A stretch of 43,684 nt of DNA, taken from positions 1 through 43,684 of IMG/VR virus record IMGVR_UViG_3300043331_001189. One strand, given 5' to 3'. The position numbers and the translations under genes were made by a program. Under the pieces are notes generated by a model. It saw nothing but the letters and a program-made list of their open reading frames with translations. It had not been told where the DNA came from and did not search any database. Shown here one piece after another: positions 37,520 to 43,684 of the stretch (position 1 is its first letter; each line of letters starts with the position of its first letter). This DNA is from a virus.

Positions 37520-37686
37520 GTCAAGCGCACATCCGCCCATCGCGCGATTGACCGATGCCGAAATGTGGGTGTCGCTCGCATCCTCCCGTTGACGTATTGA
37601 CGCGAGTTCGCCCGGCGTCGTCTTCTCAAGATCGGCGCAGTCGTGGTCCCCGGACTCCACCGAACGCGCGGTGGCACGGCGACACG

Positions 37687-37703
37687 CCGGGGCGCTGCCC
37701 CGG
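37687..37703 (-). terminator. Hairpin after scaffold gene
   Basis: CCGGGGC-GCT-GCCCCGG, a 7-bp stem with a 3-base loop, 50 bases downstream of the scaffold stop (37754) in the direction of transcription. It may reduce read-through so that the capsid gene depends on its own promoter. Confidence 0.5.
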
Positions 37704-37753
37704 TCCCCGCTCCTCTCGCCGGAGGGGCACAGCGGCTTTGGTGTGACGACCGA

Positions 37754-38788
37754 CTATCGGCGGATGCCGGTGATCTCCTCGAACATCGTCCGCTCGCGCG
37801 ACGGGAGGAACTTCCCGGTGGTCGGGTCGCGCGGGCGGCCGGCGCCGTTGCTGTTCGATTGCGCCGACGGCAGCTGGACGCCGACCGGCACCGCTCCGGC
37901 GCCGCCCTGCGCCTGCGTGGCGGCGCGCTTGCGCTCCTCGCGCATCACCCACGCTTCCGCGGCCCGGTTGAGCCACTCGTCGCCCATGACGGCGGCCAAC
38001 TCGTCGCCGCGGAGCTTTCCGAAGAGCGCGGCCTGTTCCGCTCGGAGGTCCTCCGTCGCCAGCTTGGCGAGCAGTTTCGGGTCCGACGCCTGCTGCGCCT
38101 CCTCGGGGGTGAGCTCTCCGGCCAGGAAGCGCGCGTCGATTTCCTCCTGGTAGCCCGCCATTTTGGAAACATAGGGCCAGGACGCCGGGCCTTCCGGGAC
38201 ACCCCCTTCCTTGAGCGCCGACACGAACGTCTGGCCGATCTCCCGCATCCGGCGCTGACGCACGGCCTCCGACTTCTCTGCCTGCGCGCGCTGCTCGGCC
38301 TCCGTCTTCTCGGCCTTGAGGCGGGCGAGTTCCTCCCGGTCGGCGCGCGCCTGCTGCTGTTCCGGCGTCTCCTGGGAGCGCTGATGCTGCTCGATGAGGT
38401 AGTCGGCGGCCCAGCCCTTCGGGTCCAACTCCGCTTCCTTCATCAACCCGGCCGGATCCTTCTTCAACCGGTCCTTCCAGGCCGCGACCTCCTTCTCGTG
38501 CTCCGCACGGGCGCGCTGGAGCTCCTCCCGTTGCTGCTGGAAGGCCGCACCCTGCTGGGCGTACCGGAGCGCGACTTCGTGAGGGACCTCCCGCTCCTGG
38601 CCGTACACCTTGAGGCGCCAGGCCGGCGGGGGGGTCGACGAAGGACCAGCCCCGGTTTCCCGGGGCGTGGTGGACCCGGTGACTCCCGGGACGGGGGGCG
38701 AGGCAGCGCCGGTTGACGTTGGCGCCGCGGAAGGGGCGGGGGCTCCGCCAGCGGAGGCGGGCGCGGGTGCGGCGGGTGCGTCAGGCAT
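37754..38788 (-). CDS. Scaffolding protein
   Basis: 344 residues, position between portal and capsid. Pro/Ala-rich disordered start, a central charged helix (QQQREELQRARAEHEKEVAAWKDRLKK, then REELARLKAEKTEAEQRAQ), and a basic end (RPRDPTTGKFLPSRERTMF), the type that contacts capsid protein. Glu/Lys/Gln-rich with no Cys, as is usual for scaffolds. Confidence 0.82.
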   Translation of the reverse strand: MPDAPAAPAPASAGGAPAPSAAPTSTGAASPPVPGVTGSTTPRETGAGPSSTPPPAWRLKVYGQEREVPHEVALRYAQQGAAFQQQREELQRARAEHEKEVAAWKDRLKKDPAGLMKEAELDPKGWAADYLIEQHQRSQETPEQQQARADREELARLKAEKTEAEQRAQAEKSEAVRQRRMREIGQTFVSALKEGGVPEGPASWPYVSKMAGYQEEIDARFLAGELTPEEAQQASDPKLLAKLATEDLRAEQAALFGKLRGDELAAVMGDEWLNRAAEAWVMREERKRAATQAQGGAGAVPVGVQLPSAQSNSNGAGRPRDPTTGKFLPSRERTMFEEITGIRR

Positions 38789-38975
38789 TAGGAGTCTCCA
38801 GGGTGGGGTAGCGGAAACGACGGCGCCACGAACGGAGCGCGCTGGTGGTGTCCGAGGCGGTCGCGTTGGCGTCGACCCCGAGAATGCGGAGTTTCACCAC
38901 CAGCTCGCTCAGGCACGCGGCGGTGACGAGTCGCCCGTCCACCGTCGCGCGGAAGCCGGCGTCTTGATCACGCAT
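38781..38975 (-). CDS. Small protein between portal and scaffold
   Basis: 64 residues starting MRDQDAGFRATVDG. Overlaps the portal end by eight bases and the scaffold start by eight. Ala/Arg-rich. No family recognised. Confidence 0.65.
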   Translation of the reverse strand: MRDQDAGFRATVDGRLVTAACLSELVVKLRILGVDANATASDTTSALRSWRRRFRYPTLETPNA

Positions 38976-41256
38976 TCGGGGTCACCTCTCCGGTGGGGTT
39001 CCAGGACTGGCCGTTGCTCGGGTTCTTCGGTGGCGAGGGCGCGCGGGGCTCACTGGGCGGCTTCTGTGGCTGCTCGCCACCGCCCGACTCCGCCGGAGCG
39101 CCTCCAGGCGTCTGTGTGCCGGGCGGAAGCATCCCGGCCATGGGCATCTGGGGCGGGGGGCCGTGGAGCAAGAGGAGCAGCGGGTCTCCCGCCATCCACT
39201 GCATGGCGATGCGGACGTGCGCCATCATGTGCGCGCCGGCGTTGGCCACCACCCCGGGGTTCTTCCGGGCCGCGGGGGACGCCAGCACCGGCCGGTGCCC
39301 CAGCAGGTGTTTGATGGGGTTGTCGGTGAAGAGCGCCGTGCTGGTGGGCGGCTGGCCATCCGGGCCCGGCGGCAACGGCGCGCCGTTCATCCCCACCGGC
39401 TCCAACGCCTCGCCTGAGAGCAGGCGCTCATTCTCCTCGCGGATGGTGAGCATCTCCGCGTGCTCATCCTCCACCAGCGGCTCCCACTTCCCGGTCTCCC
39501 AGAAGGTGATGAGCGCCTCGATGGGCATCCCCGCGGCCTTCGCGTTGATGATGCTCTCGGCCACCACCTGGCGGCCGGAGACGGAGCGCATGATGGAGGC
39601 GGTGGTCTCCACCTTCACCCTGTCGATGCCGCCCAAGTCGGAGCCCGCGAAGCTACCCATGACGGCCCGCTTCGACTTCCCGAGCATCAGCGGCAGGGTG
39701 CGACTCTCGTGGCCGAACTGCTTGAAACGCTTCAAGATGCCGGTCGCCACCTGACGACGCAGCTCATTGTACGCCTTGGCGAGCCCCGAGACGCTCCGTT
39801 GCGTCTTGTCGTCCAAGAGGACGGCGAGCGAGCCGGAGGATGGGAGCGGCCCGCGGCCCATGGCCTGGTCATCCATCCCGAGCTTCGAGCCGAGGTCGCC
39901 CTTCAGGGTGTCGCGGAACTCGAAGATCTGCGGGTCCGTGTGGGCCAGGTCCAGCGTCCGCGGCCAGCCCGCCGGGTCGCCCTTGGCGTACAGAGCCAGA
40001 AGCCCCTCCCGGAGATCCTCCGGCCGTAGATCGCTCCCCTCCGCCGAGACGATGACGTTGAGCCCCTGTGCGGCCTGGTTGCTGTAGGGGATGGACGTGA
40101 GGGTGTCGACCGCCTTCTGAAGCCCCAGCGCATCGTGGGCGGACGTGTAGGCCCGCGGCGTGCCGAACCGCTCCCCGGCCGCCATGCGGTAGCAGGCCAG
40201 GTCATCCTCGCCCGTCTCGTCGACGTATCGCGCTGGGCCGCAGTCAAGCACCAGGTTGCCGGCCACCACTCGGCACCAGCGCCCTTCGGGGCACCCGGGC
40301 GTCTTCCGGTGGCGGAGTTCCAGGACGGCCACCTCGTCGGATGGGACTCGCGGCGCGTCGGTGGCGCCCAGCGCGCCCATGCTCCATCCGCGGATGAACC
40401 TGGACACCCGGTCCTCCCGCGTGTCGCCGGACATCGCCCGGAGGCGGCTGGCATTCTCGGCGAACGCCCGCGCCCGCTCTGCGTCTCCCAGCGCCAGCGC
40501 CTCCTGTGCGCGCGCCTCCTCGCGGGCCGCCAGGTCGAACTTGTTGATCCACCGCCGGAGGATGAGCCACTGCACGTCACCCCGGGCGTCGTACTCAAAA
40601 CCCACGTCGGTGGGCAGGAGGTGGCGAATCGCCGCGTCACCGACGCGCCGCTGCGTCAGGCGCAGGTTCGGCGGCGGCGTTCCGGAGGGCTCTCCGCCGG
40701 CGGGCGGAGGGGTGGCGTCGGTGCCGCCTGGAGCTGGCGGCGGCGTCCCATCCTGCGGCGCAGGAATGATGCCCGGGCGAGCCTGCCCGAGTGGCCCTGC
40801 CTCGTCTTCCCACGCCACATCCACCCAGGACCAGCTGAGCGCCTCCGACGACTCCGCCGCGCCCACGCACTGCTTCTCGGCGCCGAGTTCGTCGAAGTAG
40901 TAGTCGAGGACGGCGCGGGCCAGCACCGTGGACGCCTGAGAGTCCGAGTCGGAGTTGCTCGGCACCGGGACGAACGCCGACGGCTCCGACGTGGCGATGG
41001 TGAGCTTGTTGCGCAGGACGGTGCGGAACTCGTTGTCCTTCAGGATGCGGATCTGTCCCTGCTTGCCGGTCCGCCCCACCGTCGCCGTGTCGTAGCCCTG
41101 TTCGTCCTGACCGTAGTAGGCGTAGGTGGCGGCCTGCATGCGAGGGAGGTCCCGGTTGAGCAGGGCCATCTCGAACTCGTCGAACTTCTCCTGCACCTTC
41201 GGACCGAGCTTGTCGGGCGGCAGGGTGGCCCAATGCTGGAGCGTGTCGTCCGTCAT
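38968..41256 (-). CDS. Portal protein, P22-like long type
   Basis: 762 residues, at the size of P22-type portals. It has helical stem and wing parts (VLARAVLDYYFDELGAEK, RWINKFDLAAREEARAQ), RHLLPTDVGFEYDARG, FRDTLKGDLGSKLGMDDQ, and a long helical C-terminal barrel followed by a Pro/Gly/Met-rich tail (PPQMPMAGMLPPG). It forms the ring that receives packaged DNA and the adaptor. Lies four bases after the terminase stop. Confidence 0.88.
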   Translation of the reverse strand: MTDDTLQHWATLPPDKLGPKVQEKFDEFEMALLNRDLPRMQAATYAYYGQDEQGYDTATVGRTGKQGQIRILKDNEFRTVLRNKLTIATSEPSAFVPVPSNSDSDSQASTVLARAVLDYYFDELGAEKQCVGAAESSEALSWSWVDVAWEDEAGPLGQARPGIIPAPQDGTPPPAPGGTDATPPPAGGEPSGTPPPNLRLTQRRVGDAAIRHLLPTDVGFEYDARGDVQWLILRRWINKFDLAAREEARAQEALALGDAERARAFAENASRLRAMSGDTREDRVSRFIRGWSMGALGATDAPRVPSDEVAVLELRHRKTPGCPEGRWCRVVAGNLVLDCGPARYVDETGEDDLACYRMAAGERFGTPRAYTSAHDALGLQKAVDTLTSIPYSNQAAQGLNVIVSAEGSDLRPEDLREGLLALYAKGDPAGWPRTLDLAHTDPQIFEFRDTLKGDLGSKLGMDDQAMGRGPLPSSGSLAVLLDDKTQRSVSGLAKAYNELRRQVATGILKRFKQFGHESRTLPLMLGKSKRAVMGSFAGSDLGGIDRVKVETTASIMRSVSGRQVVAESIINAKAAGMPIEALITFWETGKWEPLVEDEHAEMLTIREENERLLSGEALEPVGMNGAPLPPGPDGQPPTSTALFTDNPIKHLLGHRPVLASPAARKNPGVVANAGAHMMAHVRIAMQWMAGDPLLLLLHGPPPQMPMAGMLPPGTQTPGGAPAESGGGEQPQKPPSEPRAPSPPKNPSNGQSWNPTGEVTPNA

Positions 41257-41260
41257 GCCC

Positions 41261-42730
41261 CTACCCTACCCCACCGAACGCTCGGAGGAGAGCGCGGCCC
41301 GTCTTCGACACGTCGCCCTCCTGGTTTCGCGCCGGGATGGTGTTCTGGAGGTCCACGCCGTAGAGGTGTGGCACGCGGCCCTTGTTGGGGATGACGTTGC
41401 GGTGCATGTAGAGCAGGCAGTCCAGCAGGTCGAAGTGCCCGAAGCCGTCCACCCGCTCATACTCGGTGTGGTGCTTGTTCCAGATGGCGGCCTGGCACTG
41501 CGCCAACGTCTCCCGGCACTCCGGCGAGAACTCGATGTCCGAGCGCAACAGCGCGTCCTGGAGGTCCATCAGGCCCGCCTGCTTGTCGTCCTTTCGCGGG
41601 GCAATGGTGACGAAGTTGTACTTGTCGGCCAGATCGCGGCGGACGATGCCCAAGTCGTCGTCCATGATGCGAAAGTGCATCCCGCGCAGCTGGGGCATCT
41701 GGGCGAACGTCTCCGTCTCCAGTCGGCGCGTCTCCTTGGCGATCTCCTCCGTCGTCGGGCGGATGAGCTTCAGGTTGCGCTGCAGCCGGGACTTCTGCCG
41801 GCGGAAGTCGTAGTAGCCCACGGAGATGCCAGTCGGGTCGCGGCTGCCCCCCAGGTCGATGAGGGTGTACCAGTCCGCAAACAGCGGAGTGGACTCCTCC
41901 TCGCGCAACAGCGCCTCCGCCAGCGACTCACTCAGTCGCGGCAGGACGGCACGCGTCTCCTCGATGACGAACTCGGCGCCGAACTCGCGACGGTAGACGG
42001 TGGTGGCCTTGAACTCCTCAACCGTCATGCGTTTGGCCGCCGCTTCTTTCTCGAGAATCTCCTGGCGCCGCTCCGGCGATAGCATGGGGTTGTCGTCGAA
42101 CACGTAACGTGCGCTGTTCCCGGTGGCCTTCGCCGCGAGGTAGTAGCGCTGGAAGGGGTGTCCTGGTGTCTCCGGCGGAGAGGATGCCATCAGGCCGCGC
42201 CCGTTGGTGGTCCACGTCTGCGGCGACAACACGGCGTCCGCCACCCGAGGCAGTTCGTCGATGAACGCGGCCTCGTCCAGCGCCCACACGTCAAGCCCTC
42301 GCCCGCGCAGGTGTTTGTAGTTGCCGTTGTCGCACCCGGCGATTTTCAGGACCGCTTTTGTGCTGGGAAAGTAGATGCGGTGCTTCCCCCACTGTGGCAC
42401 GGGTCGCACATCGGCCGGCGCGAACTCCAAGAGTCCCTCGACGATGGGTTCGATGATGTCTTCCACGTCGACGGCCTGCGAAGCCCCGAGGGCGGCGCGC
42501 GCGCGCCTCTTCCGCAAGCAGCACTCGAACATCAACACGAGGAGCAAGTAGGTCTTGCCCAGACGCCGGGCGCAGTTCCACACCTGATCGGCCTTCGAAG
42601 CGTAGAACTGCTGATACATCTGGAACTGGATGGGGTGCAGCAGCCACCACAGCTGCCCCTTGCGCCACGCGGCGGCGCGGGCCTTCGGCGAGCGACGGAC
42701 GGCAGCGGCGCGCGACTCGAAGTCCGTCAT
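41261..42730 (-). CDS. terL: Terminase large subunit
   Basis: 489 residues, the usual length. ATPase: Walker A-type CARRLGKT (53-60), Walker B VWALDEA (148-154), coupling motif MASSPPE (181-187). Nuclease: IDLGGSRDPTG with Asp292, MDDDLGI (Asp near 357-359) and FDLLDCLL (Asp434/437). It cuts and pumps concatemeric DNA into the prohead. The DUF5681 gene is the only small-subunit candidate. Six bases separate its start from the upstream membrane-protein gene. Confidence 0.95.
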   Translation of the reverse strand: MTDFESRAAAVRRSPKARAAAWRKGQLWWLLHPIQFQMYQQFYASKADQVWNCARRLGKTYLLLVLMFECCLRKRRARAALGASQAVDVEDIIEPIVEGLLEFAPADVRPVPQWGKHRIYFPSTKAVLKIAGCDNGNYKHLRGRGLDVWALDEAAFIDELPRVADAVLSPQTWTTNGRGLMASSPPETPGHPFQRYYLAAKATGNSARYVFDDNPMLSPERRQEILEKEAAAKRMTVEEFKATTVYRREFGAEFVIEETRAVLPRLSESLAEALLREEESTPLFADWYTLIDLGGSRDPTGISVGYYDFRRQKSRLQRNLKLIRPTTEEIAKETRRLETETFAQMPQLRGMHFRIMDDDLGIVRRDLADKYNFVTIAPRKDDKQAGLMDLQDALLRSDIEFSPECRETLAQCQAAIWNKHHTEYERVDGFGHFDLLDCLLYMHRNVIPNKGRVPHLYGVDLQNTIPARNQEGDVSKTGRALLRAFGGVG

Positions 42731-42736
42731 GCACCG

Positions 42737-42970
42737 CTACGTCACCGGCCCAAGCCCCGCCGCCCGCTGCTCCAGCTTCAGCACCCGCTTTTCGAGCCGC
42801 GAGTAGAGCGCTCCGCCGGCCTCGTCGGAGGCGCGGACGGACGCCTGGAGCTTGGCCACCTCCTGGACGAAGTTCCGGCGCTCGTCGGTGCGGCGGAGCC
42901 AGAGCAACCAGCCGACGAAGGCGAGGAGTCCGAGGAAGGCGGCGGCGATGCTGGGGGCGAGGGTGTTCAC
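42737..42970 (-). CDS. Single-pass membrane coiled-coil protein
   Basis: 77 residues from a GTG coupled to the previous stop. Residues 4-26 are a membrane helix (LAPSIAAAFLGLLAFVGWLLWL), then a coiled coil (VQEVAKLQASVRASDE, LEKRVLKLEQRAAG). This one-helix layout recalls class III holins or Rz-like spanins, but those usually sit with an endolysin. Lysis or membrane-linked role is only a suggestion. Confidence 0.65.
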   Translation of the reverse strand: MNTLAPSIAAAFLGLLAFVGWLLWLRRTDERRNFVQEVAKLQASVRASDEAGGALYSRLEKRVLKLEQRAAGLGPVT

Positions 42971-43149
42971 GAGTAGTAGACGAACGGGACGCGAAGGGTG
43001 GAGTCGGTGCTGTTGGTGGGCTCGTCGGAGGAGCGGGTGACGCCGTGGACGTAGTCGACCACCTCGCCGGGGCGGGCCACTGCCACCGCGCCACCGCCCG
43101 CCACCGCCTGCTGCGCCAACGCCTCCATCTCCGCCATCTCCGCCGTCAT
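42967..43149 (-). CDS. Small acidic protein
   Basis: 60 residues with four-base overlaps at both ends. Met/Glu/Ala helix then DYVHGVTRSSDEP and a Thr/Ser-rich tail ending FVYYS. Function unknown. Confidence 0.65.
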   Translation of the reverse strand: MTAEMAEMEALAQQAVAGGGAVAVARPGEVVDYVHGVTRSSDEPTNSTDSTLRVPFVYYS

Positions 43150-43610
43150 CCGCCCGTCTCCTCGAGCGCCCGCTGTGCCATCCCCATCGACACGTAGCGC
43201 ACGTCCTCAGGGTGATAGGTGTCGATCTTGGTGATCTTCCCCCGCTCCACGGTGGCCACCTCCACCGCCGCCGGCCCCGACGACGACGTGAGGCGCACCC
43301 ACCTCTCCGGCGGGCAGGGCTGCAGCACGGCCACCAGGTAGAGACGCATCTCACGCCGCGTCCCCGTGATGGGCGTGCCGTCTGTGGGGTGATGGCCCTG
43401 GACGTAGGTCTCGACGCGCATCACCTTGGCGGGCGACTGCACCCACTCGGCCACGGCCAGGCGTTCGGCGCGGGCCTCGCGCGCCACGCGCTGCTTGGCG
43501 ATGTCGAGGGCCTGGCCGAGCTCGCCGTCCACGTAGGCGAGCGCCGTCCAGCGCACGGCGTCGATGGGCGGGCGGCCTTCGTCGGCCGGGCGGGGCTTTG
43601 GGGTGCTCAC
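43146..43610 (-). CDS. Late-operon orphan protein spanning the circle join
   Basis: 154 residues from a GTG at 43610 (identical to base 23). The GTG overlaps the stop of the gene at 20-676, so the two are adjacent on the circle. Mixed alpha/beta: LAYVDGELGQALDIAKQR, MRVETYVQGHHP, MRLYLVAVLQPCPPER and ITKIDTYHPEDVRYVSMG. No family recognised; located between the DUF5681 gene and the terminase. Confidence 0.75.
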   Translation of the reverse strand: MSTPKPRPADEGRPPIDAVRWTALAYVDGELGQALDIAKQRVAREARAERLAVAEWVQSPAKVMRVETYVQGHHPTDGTPITGTRREMRLYLVAVLQPCPPERWVRLTSSSGPAAVEVATVERGKITKIDTYHPEDVRYVSMGMAQRALEETGG

Positions 43611-43684
43611 GTGCCGTCTCCCTTCCAGGGGCCTGCGGATGCCACCTCGACCTCCACGGGCGGGTTGTTCGCCAGCGCCTCCAG
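43588..43684. repeat. Terminal direct repeat, right copy
   Basis: Exact second copy of bases 1-97. Position 43610 is therefore the same base as position 23, and the gene starting at 43610 follows directly on the gene ending at base 20. The unique genome length is about 43,587 bp. Confidence 0.95.

Larger units (their letters stand above)
37331..37753 (-). promoter_or_regulatory. Long intergenic region upstream of capsid gene
   Basis: 423 bases between scaffold and capsid. It has a hairpin (37687-37703) close after the scaffold stop, three 10-base tandem repeats (37490-37519), and a possible leftward promoter: TTGACC, on the minus strand at 37515-37520, 18 bases from TAGCGT. A minus-strand frame of 63 codons from a GTG (37660-37469) exists, but its codon usage is weaker than that of real neighbours, so it is not called. 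Confidence 0.5.

Noticed and set aside
37469-37660. 63-codon minus-strand frame between scaffold and capsid
   Set aside because: Third-position G/C is clearly lower than in neighbouring genes, there is no coupling or ribosome-binding site, and it crosses the tandem repeats and possible promoter.

Overview
The window is a complete or near-complete tailed-phage genome. Its first 97 bases (1-97) are repeated exactly as its last 97 (43588-43684), and a leftward operon reads smoothly across that join, so the molecule is circular or circularly permuted at about 43,587 bp. It is very G+C-rich, with strong G/C preference at third codon positions, and uses many GTG starts and 1-4 base start/stop overlaps. 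The virion genes (large terminase, long P22-like portal, scaffold, capsid, adaptor, long nozzle-like protein, Gly/Ala-rich internal proteins) and the absence of tape-measure, sheath or baseplate genes point to a short-tailed podovirus. The host is not identifiable from sequence; a high-GC Gram-negative bacterium is a reasonable inference (sigma70-type promoters, many lipobox and Sec signals).

Layout, left to right. (1) 20-1321, minus: start of the late operon (DUF5681 protein and two small proteins), continuing through the circle join into 43610. (2) 1515-6866, plus: accessory region of small orphan genes separated by hairpins, plus an 819-residue orphan protein with an internal duplication and a secreted protein. 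(3) 6977-13282, minus: DNA-transaction block (beta-class DNA methyltransferase, VRR-NUC nuclease, DnaC-like loader, replisome-organiser-like protein, frameshifted Cys-rich gene, ParB-like protein, DUF5131, HNH endonuclease). (4) 13376-14045, plus: XRE repressor, MazG-like protein and a small protein. (5) 14084-19191, minus: early operon of small proteins ending in a recombination pair (Cas4-like Fe-S nuclease and a putative annealing protein). (6) 19309-21188, plus: two Cys-rich Zn-binding-like proteins, a PPC-motif phage protein and a RyR-domain protein. (7) 43610 down to 21214, minus: packaging, head, tail, internal virion and envelope genes, interrupted at 32994-33663 by a three-gene plus-strand cassette containing a hexanucleotide-repeat gene pair.

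Control: the two divergent regions at 13283-13375 and 19192-19308 share a 20-base block (18/20 identical) that carries a TTGACA -35 box in each; one overlaps a perfect 15-base palindrome. Three promoters can be drawn, two of them with essentially no leader. The XRE protein encoded between them is the obvious candidate regulator. Convergent operons meet at hairpins at 6875-6930, 14057-14073 and 21202-21230.

No integrase, DNA polymerase, RNA polymerase, tRNA, CRISPR array or recognisable endolysin was found. The most unusual points are the S-[G/R/W] repeat gene pair, the shared operator block with leaderless promoters, the frameshifted Cys-rich gene, the lipoprotein signals spread through the tail operon (including one overlapping the nozzle start), and the adaptor gene whose coding signal extends 73 codons upstream of any ATG/GTG/TTG.
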